Assembly: GCA_012842035.1 (NCBI GenBank)
Contig: DUTO01000145.1
Location: forward strand, 1-28,302
Reading direction: 5' to 3'
Source of the DNA: Clostridia bacterium
GTDB lineage: Bacteria; Bacillota; Peptococcia; DRI-13; DTU073
Length of the DNA stretch: 28,302 bases
In this document: piece by piece, positions 1 to 7,271 of the stretch
Position numbering within the stretch: the stretch's first letter is position 1
How the letters are laid out: every line of letters starts with the position of its first letter
Notes under the pieces: generated by a model
The model's database searches: none
Told to the model about the DNA's origin: nothing
Seen by the model: the letters and a program-made list of their open reading frames with translations, nothing else
Made by a program: the position numbers and the translations under genes

Positions 1-2
1 AA

Positions 3-62
3 AATCAGATGATTAATTACTATCCTTTAGGTGTTTTTAAAAGTTTAGGGGAGGTGGAGTAA
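3..62 (+). CDS. 2-oxoacid:ferredoxin oxidoreductase, beta subunit (C-terminal end only)
   Basis: The window opens inside a reading frame that gives about 19 residues ending in YYPLGVFKSLGEVE before a TAA at 60-62. The stop lies one base before the ATG of the gamma-subunit gene. The MINYYPLGVFK ending resembles C termini I know from beta (thiamine diphosphate-binding) subunits of this enzyme family. The position just upstream of a gamma subunit fits the usual beta-gamma gene order. Only the tail is visible, so the assignment rests on context and a short resemblance. Confidence 0.5.
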   Translation, partial: NQMINYYPLGVFKSLGEVE

Positions 63-63
63 A

Positions 64-606
64 ATGTTAAAACAATTATTGATTGCCGGTTTCGGTGGAC
101 AGGGGATTATGTTGATGGGTCAGCTTTTAGCTTATGGTGGTATGTTCGAAGAAAAAGAAGTAGCTTGGATTCCTTCCTATGGACCTGAAATGAGAGGAGG
201 GACAGCTAACTGTTCTGTAAGTATAGCTAATGCTCCCATTAGTTCACCATTGGTTACCGAGCCGGATATTTTAATTGCCATGAATCGTCCTTCTTTGGAA
301 AAATTAGAATCTCGGGTAAAAAGCGGAGGTACAGTTTTAGTTAATTCTTCTTTAGTTGATTGTGAAGTTAAAAGGAAGGACTTGAAAACATATTATTTGC
401 CCATCAATGAAAAAGCGGGGGATTTAGGAGAGCCACGTGTGGCTAATATGGTCATGCTAGGTGCTTTATTACAAGTTGAACCTTTGGTTAAAAATAGTTC
501 GGTGCTGGAGTCCTTGAAAAAAGTTCTTTCTAAAAGTAAGCATCATTTATTGCCTTTAAATGCCGAAGCTCTAGAAGTGGGAGCAAATTGCTTGCGAGGT
601 GAGTGA
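64..606 (+). CDS. 2-oxoacid:ferredoxin oxidoreductase, gamma subunit (KorC-like)
   Basis: The 180-residue product is the gamma subunit of a CoA-acylating 2-oxoacid:ferredoxin oxidoreductase. These cytoplasmic anaerobic enzymes convert a 2-oxoacid plus CoA to acyl-CoA and CO2 with reduction of ferredoxin. Visible family marks are the N-terminal GFGGQGIMLMGQLLA (residues 9-23) and the PSYGPEMRGGTANCSV segment at about residues 38-53. The length is normal for a free gamma subunit. The ATG is preceded by GGGGAGGTGGAG, which also encodes the end of the preceding beta-subunit gene, so the two are tightly coupled. The SYGPEMRGG form points to the 2-oxoglutarate/branched-chain group rather than pyruvate, but the substrate cannot be fixed without the alpha subunit, which lies outside the window. 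Confidence 0.9.
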   Translation: MLKQLLIAGFGGQGIMLMGQLLAYGGMFEEKEVAWIPSYGPEMRGGTANCSVSIANAPISSPLVTEPDILIAMNRPSLEKLESRVKSGGTVLVNSSLVDCEVKRKDLKTYYLPINEKAGDLGEPRVANMVMLGALLQVEPLVKNSSVLESLKKVLSKSKHHLLPLNAEALEVGANCLRGE

Positions 607-607
607 A

Positions 608-841
608 ATGCCCACATATGAATTTCACTGTCAAAAATGTGGTCATCACTTTACACAATTTTTGAGTATAACCCAAAGAAAAAAGGCTGTATGTACAAAA
701 TGTGGGAGTAAACAAATAGAACAAATTTACAGGTGTTGTAATGTGGTCGGTAGTAACGGCGGTAGCGGTGGGCAGAACTCAGGCACTTCTGCCGGCTGTA
801 CCCGCACAGGTGGCTGTGGTAGTTGCTCGGGTTGTTCATAA
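608..841 (+). CDS. FmdB family zinc ribbon protein
   Basis: A 77-residue protein that begins MPTYEFHCQKCGHHF, the typical start of the FmdB/CxxC_CXXC_SSSS regulatory-protein family. Two CxxC pairs, CQKC and CTKC, should bind one zinc ion. After about residue 50 the protein becomes a Gly/Ser/Cys-rich tail ending in GGCGSCSGCS. The family start decides for ATG 608 over an in-frame upstream GTG at 599. The gene begins two bases after the gamma-subunit stop and precedes a terminator, so it is the last gene of the oxidoreductase operon. The function of this family is poorly known. A transcriptional role was proposed historically from FmdB near formamidase genes; nothing here tests it. Confidence 0.85.
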   Translation: MPTYEFHCQKCGHHFTQFLSITQRKKAVCTKCGSKQIEQIYRCCNVVGSNGGSGGQNSGTSAGCTRTGGCGSCSGCS

Positions 842-871
842 ATCATTTATAATGTAAAAGAAATAATATAT

Positions 872-916
872 GGGGACATTTCTGTTGGAGTTTCAGCAGA
901 CCTGTCCCTTTTTTTT
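872..916 (+). terminator. Rho-independent terminator of the oxidoreductase operon
   Basis: GGGACA (about 873-878) pairs with TGTCCC (903-908), with extra inner pairing TCTG/CAGA, followed by eight T residues at 909-916. It lies just after the FmdB gene. Confidence 0.8.
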
Positions 917-927
917 ATAGAATAGAT

Positions 928-956
928 TTTGCATTGCTAAGGGCTATTGATATAAT
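928..956 (+). promoter_or_regulatory. Putative sigma-A promoter for the carboxypeptidase gene
   Basis: TTTGCA at 928-933 is separated by 17 bp from a perfect TATAAT at 951-956. The -10 box is preceded by TGA, giving an extended -10. The start codon follows about 50 bp downstream, and the preceding operon is closed by a terminator, so a new promoter is expected here. Confidence 0.6.
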
Positions 957-1007
957 TTAAGATAAGCAAGTGAAATTTTTAAGATATTAAATAAATGGGA
1001 GAGTTGT

Positions 1008-1904
1008 ATGAGAAAGTTTTTCAATGCTTTACAGTTTTTAATTATTATAATAATCATTATCTTGGGCTTGACAATAGTAGGAAATAAAGTGGGCGTAATT
1101 GATTTTAATTTAACGAAAATTGATGATGCTGACTATGTTAGTAAATATATATGTGTCTTAGATCGAGACGATAAAAAGGTAGAGTATAAAAAGAATTTTA
1201 AAGCTAAAGCTTATCCTGCTTCATTGACGAAGATGATGACAGCTATTGTAGCTCTTGAAAAAGTTGATAATCTTTCGGCAACTGCACCTGTTGATGTCGA
1301 TACTTATAAGGAAATGGTGGCTAAAAATGCTTCCATGGCGGGTTTTTATGGTAGAGAAAGAGTAACATATCGGGACCTTCTCTATGGAACAATTTTAAGT
1401 TCCGGTGGTGAGACCGCTAATTCTCTGGCGGTGAATGTAGCGGGAAGTGTAGAAGAATTTGTTCGGTTGATGAATGAAAAAGCTTCTGTTCTTGGGCTTA
1501 AGGATACTCACTTTATGAATCCGGAAGGTCTTCATCATCAAGAACAATATACAACGGCTTATGATCTGGCTCGTCTTTTAGATTATGCTTTAGGCAATGA
1601 CCGCTTTAAAGCAATTTTTACCAGTAAGACTTTTACAACAACATCTACACCGAACCATCCTCAAGGAATCGTTTTAAAATCAACTGTTCTATCCAAACTG
1701 GAGGATGTCCACCAAGAAGGTTTTCAGATTATCGGCGGTAAGTCAGGCACAACTTCACAAGCGGGAGAATGTTGGGCTACACTTGCTCTAAAAGGTGGTC
1801 GCGAATATATTTGTATCGTAATGGGTGCGCCCTTAAAGGATATTCGCAATCCGGATAATGCACAGATAGAGGATAGTATAAAACTTTTGGAGCGAATTAA
1901 ATAA
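1008..1904 (+). CDS. D-alanyl-D-alanine carboxypeptidase (peptidase S11, DacF-like)
   Basis: A 298-residue low-molecular-weight penicillin-binding protein that should remove the terminal D-Ala from peptidoglycan stem peptides outside the membrane. Residues about 7-27 form an isoleucine-rich hydrophobic segment that could be a signal peptide or a membrane anchor. The catalytic SxxK motif is S72-L-T-K75, and the KTG-type motif is K245-S-G-T248. The second motif, normally SxN (often SGN), reads S132-G-G134, so the usual asparagine is missing. The protein is shorter than DacA/DacF relatives of about 380 residues and lacks their C-terminal beta domain and amphipathic anchor, which fits an N-terminal anchor. 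The ribosome site is GGGAG ahead of TTGT-ATG. Confidence 0.85.
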   Translation: MRKFFNALQFLIIIIIIILGLTIVGNKVGVIDFNLTKIDDADYVSKYICVLDRDDKKVEYKKNFKAKAYPASLTKMMTAIVALEKVDNLSATAPVDVDTYKEMVAKNASMAGFYGRERVTYRDLLYGTILSSGGETANSLAVNVAGSVEEFVRLMNEKASVLGLKDTHFMNPEGLHHQEQYTTAYDLARLLDYALGNDRFKAIFTSKTFTTTSTPNHPQGIVLKSTVLSKLEDVHQEGFQIIGGKSGTTSQAGECWATLALKGGREYICIVMGAPLKDIRNPDNAQIEDSIKLLERIK

Positions 1905-2043
1905 TTGTTTGTTTTGACTAAAAAGAGATATTATATTAGATAAGGTTTGTTTAAAAAAGGAAGTAGGGTAAGCAGGGATTAAGGTTGGATATGCCGAAAA
2001 AGATAGAATGATTATTTATTCTGTCGAAAGGACGCTGTAAAAG

Positions 2044-3381
2044 ATGTTAACTAGACGTGAATTTTTAGCAGGACTAGGCATACTTACGGCCGCAATAGTT
2101 TTACCTGTAAAGATACTTGAATCTGAGGAATCTAAAAAAGTGCAGGCACCTAAGCTTTTAGATTGTGATTGGTTAATTGATAATGTGCTAATTATTGACG
2201 GTTCAGGGGAGCCCGGTTTTCGGGGCAGGTTAGCGGTTAAAGGTGAGGAAATTGCAGGTGTGGGAGAATTCCCTTTTTCTTCAGAGGTCAAGGTTATTGA
2301 TGGACAGGGGCTTATTTTAGCCCCCGGTTTTATTGATCTACATACTCATACGGAAGATTATGTATATAGTGGTGGGGATATGAGCGCTTTCTTATCTCAG
2401 GGTGTGACCACGCAAATTGGTGGGAATTGTGGACGTTCCCCTCGTGACCTAGAGGGCTATTTTAAAACTGTGCCTCGTTTACCGATTAATTATGGATTAT
2501 TGATGGGTTATGCTACTTTACGTCAAAAGGTATTAGGGCAAGACCGTGCCGGAAAAACAACATTAGCTGAAATAACACAGATGCAAAAATATTTGGAGCA
2601 AGCTTTAAAAGAAGGAGCGGTTGGTTTTTCTGTTGGTCTTGAGTATTGGCCGCAAAGTTATGCCACGACGGAAGAAGTGATTGCTTTGTGTGAGGTAGTT
2701 AAGGAAATAGGAGGATTTTATGCTACTCATATTCGTAGTGAGTATGACCAGGTTTTAGAGGCGGTAGAAGAGGCCATTGAAATAGGAATGAAAGCAGAGG
2801 TTCCTGTACAGTACAGTCATCTTAAAGCCGGCTATGAGCGCAATTGGTCTAAGGTCCCCCGGATTTTAGAGATGCTTAGTGAAGCAGAAGCAGATGGTTT
2901 AGATATTAGAGCTGATTTTTATGGTTACACTTATTCCAGTACGGATTTAGGGAGGAAACCTTTTCGTCCTTCTATGAGTGAGGAAAACTTAGAACTTGCA
3001 GCTCGCCATCCTTTAACTTTTTTTGCCAGCGATTCAGGAATTTATTCTGGTGGTTGGGCTAGTCATCCACGTGCTTATGGTAATATACCGCGTATTTTAA
3101 GACGTTTTGTGCGTGAAAAAAAGATTTTAACTTGGGAAACGGCTATTGCTAAACTTACTTCACAACCGGCACGGAGATTAAATCTAAAAAAGCGCGGTTT
3201 GTTAAAAGAAGGGTATCAGGCTGATTTAGTTTTATTTGATCCGGAGACGATTACTGATCGAGCTACAAAAGAAAGAACTACACTTTTTTCCGAAGGTGTG
3301 CGACAGGTTTGGGTCAATGGAAATTTAGCCTGGTCCGAAGGAAAAACGCATAATGTTAATAGTGGTCAAAAAATTAGTTAG
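2044..3381 (+). CDS. N-acyl-D-amino-acid deacylase (D-aminoacylase), Tat-exported
   Basis: The 445-residue product belongs to the amidohydrolase superfamily, D-aminoacylase group, which hydrolyses N-acyl-D-amino acids. Metal-binding motif HTHTE lies at residues 100-104. The family GNCG cysteine motif follows at about 127-130, then YSHLKAG near 258, SDSG near 329, HPRAYGNIPRILRRFV, and a C-terminal RGLLKEGYQADLVLFDP strand. The N terminus MLTRREFLAGLGILTAA carries a twin-arginine (Tat) signal with RREFL and a hydrophobic stretch, so export as a folded metalloenzyme is likely; most D-aminoacylases I know are cytoplasmic. The gene follows a D,D-carboxypeptidase gene by 139 bp and is closed by a terminator, which hints at extracellular D-amino-acid or wall-peptide metabolism. 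The exact substrate is unknown. Confidence 0.85.
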   Translation: MLTRREFLAGLGILTAAIVLPVKILESEESKKVQAPKLLDCDWLIDNVLIIDGSGEPGFRGRLAVKGEEIAGVGEFPFSSEVKVIDGQGLILAPGFIDLHTHTEDYVYSGGDMSAFLSQGVTTQIGGNCGRSPRDLEGYFKTVPRLPINYGLLMGYATLRQKVLGQDRAGKTTLAEITQMQKYLEQALKEGAVGFSVGLEYWPQSYATTEEVIALCEVVKEIGGFYATHIRSEYDQVLEAVEEAIEIGMKAEVPVQYSHLKAGYERNWSKVPRILEMLSEAEADGLDIRADFYGYTYSSTDLGRKPFRPSMSEENLELAARHPLTFFASDSGIYSGGWASHPRAYGNIPRILRRFVREKKILTWETAIAKLTSQPARRLNLKKRGLLKEGYQADLVLFDPETITDRATKERTTLFSEGVRQVWVNGNLAWSEGKTHNVNSGQKIS

Positions 3382-3383
3382 TC

Positions 3384-3415
3384 AAGAGAAGAAGAAATTC
3401 TTCTCTTTTTCTTTT
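3384..3415 (+). terminator. Rho-independent terminator after the D-aminoacylase gene
   Basis: AGAGAAGAA (3385-3393) pairs perfectly with TTCTTCTCT (3398-3406) across a GAAA loop, followed by a T-rich tract. It starts three bases after the stop codon. Confidence 0.8.
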
Positions 3416-3567
3416 GTCTTGACAAAGTACAGCAAGGGAAGGCTGTTTTTGGCGGATAATAGTAGAAAAAAATTAAAGGAAAAATATTAAATATAGCGAA
3501 AATTTTACCAACGGTATTTTTTATGAATTTTTATGAGGAGTGAGCTGTTTTGCTAAAGGAGTGTGGT

Positions 3568-5133
3568 ATGAATTTTACTGCTTATGTTACTTTAGAACGT
3601 TTGAATGGCCAATGTGACTTAATTATTCTTGAGGAAAAAGGATTAGCTACCCAGGAATTGAAAGCACATAGTTTTTTATTGAGCTTCAATCATGAGGGAA
3701 TCAAAAAATATATAGTTCAAAAACTAATAATTCCGCATCGGAAATATTGGGAAAAAGAATTAGTAGGGCATGTGCAGATAGATTTACCGATAGCGCTCGC
3801 TTTATTACAGGATGCGTATCAGCAGAATATTAGGTTTGGTACACGTTCTGCTCTTGATGGAGAAAAAACTGTGAGTTTTCTGCAACATAGTTTTTTAAAT
3901 GTAGATAAAGGAAAATTATGGCGCAAGTTATCGCTTGTTAATTTAACTCCGGTTGAATTTACGCATATTTATTTGGCCGCTTTAAAAAGGATGGATAATG
4001 CACTACTTTATGACCTTTCTAGCGCGGAACGAAAGAAACGCTTAGGCTCTCGGGACAAATTTTTACTTTCTTATGGTGAGAATTTAAGGGCTTATACTTT
4101 TTTAAAAAGTAAAATATTGAAGATAGAGCAACAAGGGGAAAAAAGGATTGTTACAGTTTTCCTTATTCTCAGTACCCCGGAAGATGAAGTCATGAAAATT
4201 AATTATAGATTAGTGCTTTTAGGTAAGGGAGGGGTTCTTTATCTTGATGACTTGCAAGAATTAAAGCGCAGTGTACTTACGGAAGAGCATCCGGAAAACC
4301 CCGTCAATTATCAGGTTTTTTGTTCCGCCTATAATTTTTCACAAGCTGCTTCGCTTAGAAAGTGGTTAGAAAGTAGCCCTGATGTTTTTTTAACTGGAGA
4401 ATTTGCAGGAGGTACTTGTTACAAGTTGTTAAAGCCGGAGGAAGTTTCACGGCAAAGTTTTGATGTGCTTAGCGGGATTATTTGTGAGTTTTTGCTTACG
4501 GAAAATGAATTGTTTATTTATGCCCAAAAACTTTGTCATTTGGCTCAAAGGGAATATATGTTGGTTCAAGCCCTGGGGGATAAAGTGGAATTTAAACAAA
4601 AGTATTATTTACCTGTGCGCAAATTATATAGAGCGGCTATTTTAGGTCTGCCTTTAGAAGAGCTTTTGCAAGAAAGAGCGGATAAGGGTGATAGTTTCCC
4701 GATACAGTCTGCTCTGCTTTTTTGGCAAGGTTATGGACAAGCTTGTGAGATAATAAAAAAAGAGACCCAGTATCATTTGCAGTTAGATAAAACAGTATGG
4801 TACTTTTTTCAGGAAAGAAAAAAAGAGAATTCGGATAAATCCTCTAGTTTTATTGAATATTATATTTCCGGGGATTGGCTACGTTTGAATGTCTATAATG
4901 GAAATATAGAGGAAGAAATAAATAAATTAGGTCCACACATAGAATTAATTAAAGAATGTGGTTTTGGGGACCGATGCGATATTTTTAATGTTCCTCTTTC
5001 TAAAGAAAAGCAATGGAAAATGTTTAAAATGATAAATTTGATGGGTAGGGAAGCTCCTTTTTTAAAAGCAATGGGTTTAATCCCTTGTGTCAAAGGAATG
5101 GCGCAAAGATTAGGAGCCTTAGTACAACAGTAA
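3568..5133 (+). CDS. Uncharacterised 521-residue cytoplasmic protein
   Basis: I do not recognise this protein. I chose ATG 3568 because AAAGGAG ends six bases before it; an in-frame TTG at 3550, with its own weaker GAGGAG nine bases upstream, would add six residues. There is no signal peptide or obvious membrane segment. The middle part, about residues 135-235, runs helix-helix-strand with an LKRMDNALLYDLSS stretch, SRDKFLLSYGENL, an IVTVFLILST strand and a YLDDLQEL strand. That pattern reminds me of NTF2-like domains in Clostridia, which is inference only. Many cysteines and aromatic residues are scattered without a CxxC pair. It has no operon partner: a terminator lies upstream and the next gene is convergent, 20 bp away. 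Confidence 0.75.
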   Translation: MNFTAYVTLERLNGQCDLIILEEKGLATQELKAHSFLLSFNHEGIKKYIVQKLIIPHRKYWEKELVGHVQIDLPIALALLQDAYQQNIRFGTRSALDGEKTVSFLQHSFLNVDKGKLWRKLSLVNLTPVEFTHIYLAALKRMDNALLYDLSSAERKKRLGSRDKFLLSYGENLRAYTFLKSKILKIEQQGEKRIVTVFLILSTPEDEVMKINYRLVLLGKGGVLYLDDLQELKRSVLTEEHPENPVNYQVFCSAYNFSQAASLRKWLESSPDVFLTGEFAGGTCYKLLKPEEVSRQSFDVLSGIICEFLLTENELFIYAQKLCHLAQREYMLVQALGDKVEFKQKYYLPVRKLYRAAILGLPLEELLQERADKGDSFPIQSALLFWQGYGQACEIIKKETQYHLQLDKTVWYFFQERKKENSDKSSSFIEYYISGDWLRLNVYNGNIEEEINKLGPHIELIKECGFGDRCDIFNVPLSKEKQWKMFKMINLMGREAPFLKAMGLIPCVKGMAQRLGALVQQ

Positions 5134-5139
5134 AAGGCG

Positions 5140-5219
5140 AGCACTCCTTAAGTCTATCTGGGTATTGCAGTTTTTAAAGGATTGGTAATACCTGGAGGAT
5201 TAGTAGTTGGAGGAGTGCT
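5140..5219. repeat. Nested inverted repeat at the convergent gene junction
   Basis: AGCACTCC (5140-5147) is the exact inverse complement of GGAGTGCT (5212-5219). Inside it GGTATT (5161-5166) pairs with AATACC (5187-5192). A T-rich stretch follows on the plus strand. It overlaps the 3' end of the DUF881 gene. It could stop transcription of the 521-residue gene, but the long loop makes that weak. Confidence 0.25.
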
Positions 5220-5942
5220 TTCTTTGTTTTCTTCGCTCGGTTTGTATTCAGTCATAAAATAATAAGTGGTAGGTTTTTCGAGAGCGGGAATTTCTAATTT
5301 ATCCACTTTTTCTATTTCCGGATAAGCATTAAAAAGGGCTAGATTATCCATAATCCCTCCGGGTAAGGTTAGTCCTTTTTCTAGATTATTGGGTTCGCCA
5401 ATGGTTTTAATAATGATGGGATAGGTTAATTTTTCATGATTAACAGTCATAAAGATACTATAACCATCTTTACTATAAGCATCTTCGGCAACAGAAATCG
5501 TACTATGGCTCGTGATGCGATGTTCATTGATGGAAATAGCTTCTGCTCCTGCATTCCAAAGTTCGTTGATAATGTTTAAAAGGTCTGTATAGATAATTGG
5601 CATATGTTCTTCAATAATAATCATTATGCCGGGTCCTTTGAGAGCGGTGGTTCCATTTACTATTCGTAATTTTTCCATTTCTAAATGAATGCCTTCTAAA
5701 AGCTTTTTTTCATCACGACTGCTTTCCATCTGCGACCTTAATTGATTGCTTAAGTCGATGATTTCTAGAGCTAGTTTTTGCCTTTTTTCGGAAAGTCCAC
5801 GCACCATTGCAATCAAGGTATCACTTCTTTGGTAAGTTAAGTCACTGGCAATACGTGTTTGGGCTTGGAATTGTAAGGATAGCATAATTCCGAGACAGAG
5901 TAAAACAATTGTGATGGGGATCTGCCGGCGTGCTTTATTCAT
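5154..5942 (-). CDS. DUF881 family protein (YlxW/YlxX-like)
   Basis: A DUF881 protein of 262 residues from the ATG at 5942 (an in-frame GTG at 5951 would give 265). I prefer the ATG because it sits in ATGAATAA, overlapping the end of the preceding small basic protein gene by eight bases, with GGGGTG upstream. An N-terminal membrane segment (about residues 9-26) is followed by a coiled-coil-like stretch (roughly 40-85). Then come the family motifs LKGPGIMIIIEEH and NAGAEAISINEHRI, and a proline/threonine-rich C-terminal tail. The bulk is expected outside the membrane. DUF881 proteins commonly lie beside sbp and near division or sporulation genes in Firmicutes; their biochemical role is not established. 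Confidence 0.85.
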   Translation of the reverse strand: MNKARRQIPITIVLLCLGIMLSLQFQAQTRIASDLTYQRSDTLIAMVRGLSEKRQKLALEIIDLSNQLRSQMESSRDEKKLLEGIHLEMEKLRIVNGTTALKGPGIMIIIEEHMPIIYTDLLNIINELWNAGAEAISINEHRITSHSTISVAEDAYSKDGYSIFMTVNHEKLTYPIIIKTIGEPNNLEKGLTLPGGIMDNLALFNAYPEIEKVDKLEIPALEKPTTYYFMTEYKPSEENKESTPPTTNPPGITNPLKTAIPR

Positions 5943-6312
5943 TTTTGACACCCCGGTTTCTTTGTTTTCGTTGGCGGTAGTTAGTTAAGGTATGATGTCT
6001 GATTGTAGCAAGATTTTGGAAGATACGGACACCAAAAGCAAAGACGGCAGCATAATAAAGGTCAACTCCTAGGCGGTCACCCAAGTAAGCTAAAAGAGCT
6101 GCCAAAAGGGCATTAGTGAAAAAACCGGTAAGGAGAATAGTGCCATCAAAGGTATCTTCAAAAATAGCCTTAATGCCCCCGAAAACCGAGTCTAAGGAAG
6201 CGAGAACGGCAATCGACATATATTTAATATAAATGGGTGGTAATTGAAAAGAAATATTAGAGCCAAGAAAGGTGCCAATAATTAATCCTAAAATAGGTAC
6301 CAGGAACCACAT
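5935..6312 (-). CDS. sbp: Small basic protein (Sbp, DUF1290)
   Basis: A 125-residue membrane protein of the DUF1290 family, called small basic protein in Bacillus. Hydrophobic segments lie near residues 3-22, 30-45, 58-76 and 83-100, and the C terminus is strongly basic with several arginines and lysines after YRQRKQRNRG. Conserved family features are the N-terminal PILGLIIGTFLGS and the central LASLDSVFGGIKAIFEDTFD stretch. The ribosome site is AAAGGAGG. It is the middle gene of a DUF881-sbp-DUF881 trio, an arrangement known from Bacillus (ylxW, ylxX, sbp) and many Clostridia. A membrane or cell-division role is often assumed from genome context, not shown. Confidence 0.9.
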   Translation of the reverse strand: MWFLVPILGLIIGTFLGSNISFQLPPIYIKYMSIAVLASLDSVFGGIKAIFEDTFDGTILLTGFFTNALLAALLAYLGDRLGVDLYYAAVFAFGVRIFQNLATIRHHTLTNYRQRKQRNRGVKNE

Positions 6313-6327
6313 AAAATAAGTCCTCCT

Positions 6328-7029
6328 TTACTGAGGAATTGCATATTTAAATTGCAATTCGCCTTTATAGGCAGGAATAGTTAAGTTTTCTTTTTCGGCA
6401 AGGGCTACAGGATAGTGTGCTGTTTTTAAAAGATCCAATTGCCCTAAAGAAATACTTTCAACCATGAGTTTGGGGCTGCCGATAGCACAGACCTCAAAAG
6501 GTGGAGCAATACGAGTTGTATTAATCAGAATCAGATTGCCTACACAGCGAATTTCTGAAGTAGTAACCAGTCGTTGTCCATTTATGGAAATGGCTTCAGC
6601 ACCGCCAATTTTTAACTCATTAACAAGATTAAGCAGATGTTCATAATGAATGATATATTTGTTAGGGTCATCATTAGGGGCGTTTAGGAGCCCTTCTTTG
6701 TTATCATCGAGAGTAATAATAATTCCTTTCCCGATAACAGGAGTTAAGCCGGCATTAATTTTAGCTTGAATTATTTCTTGTTGTAAGTCTTGTAGTTTAC
6801 CTTTATTGTTTTGATTTTGAATTTCATTAAGCTGATTACGCATTGTTTCGATTTGGTTTTCTTGATTTTCTATTTCTTTTTCTAAGGCTTGAATTACATT
6901 AATTAAGTTAGCATTTTTTTGACTTACGGCATCATAATTTGTACTTTTCGTTTGCACTTTTAATTGAAAAGCGAGGAAGAAACCGGATATAATACAAACC
7001 ACAGTAAGTGGTAGAACATATTTACGCAT
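6328..7029 (-). CDS. DUF881 family protein (YlxW/YlxX-like)
   Basis: First gene of the minus-strand trio, 233 residues. Residues about 5-22 form a membrane anchor. A long Gln/Asn/Glu-rich coiled coil follows (about 30-90, with LEKEIENQENQIETMRNQL). The DUF881 core has TPVIGKGIIITLDDNKEG, LLNLVNELKIGGAEAISING and a C-terminal YAIPQ end. The start has GGGGGAG seven bases upstream. It shares domain order with the other DUF881 gene 386 bp further along, so the pair probably arose by duplication. The two may form a complex together with Sbp, which is inference from their constant linkage. Confidence 0.87.
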   Translation of the reverse strand: MRKYVLPLTVVCIISGFFLAFQLKVQTKSTNYDAVSQKNANLINVIQALEKEIENQENQIETMRNQLNEIQNQNNKGKLQDLQQEIIQAKINAGLTPVIGKGIIITLDDNKEGLLNAPNDDPNKYIIHYEHLLNLVNELKIGGAEAISINGQRLVTTSEIRCVGNLILINTTRIAPPFEVCAIGSPKLMVESISLGQLDLLKTAHYPVALAEKENLTIPAYKGELQFKYAIPQ

Positions 7030-7062
7030 AATTTTTCTCCCCCTTTTTTTATCATGTGTTTT

Positions 7063-7081
7063 ATTATAACATAAGATTATA
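7063..7081 (-). promoter_or_regulatory. Possible -10 elements for the minus-strand DUF881-sbp operon
   Basis: Read on the minus strand, two perfect TATAAT hexamers lie at 7068-7063 and 7081-7076, 35-50 bp before the first start codon. No convincing -35 box sits at the right distance. The rest of the 242-bp divergent region (7030-7271) is very AT-rich, and I could not fix a promoter for cdaA in it. Confidence 0.35.
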
Positions 7082-7271
7082 ATGAAAGGAGATTTTTAAA
7101 AGCATATTACTAGGCAAATAATAACATAAAAAAAATGAAAAAACCATCATAATAGTTTAATATATATTATTAGAGTAAGTATTTTACGATTAAAATTTTA
7201 TTAAAGGAAACGGCTAAGGAATTGTCGAAATAATCTTTGTTAAAGCTTCTTTGTAAAAGGAGGAAGGTCCC

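Noticed and set aside
1914..1942. TTGACT at 1914-1919 as a promoter for the D-aminoacylase gene
   Set aside because: The nearest TATATT is only 13 bp away and the 17-bp position reads TAGATA, so the pair is too poor to report.
3419..3460. TTGACA at 3419-3424 as a promoter for the 521-residue gene
   Set aside because: The only TATAAT-like hexamer (GATAAT, 3455-3460) is 30 bp away, too far for a sigma-A promoter.
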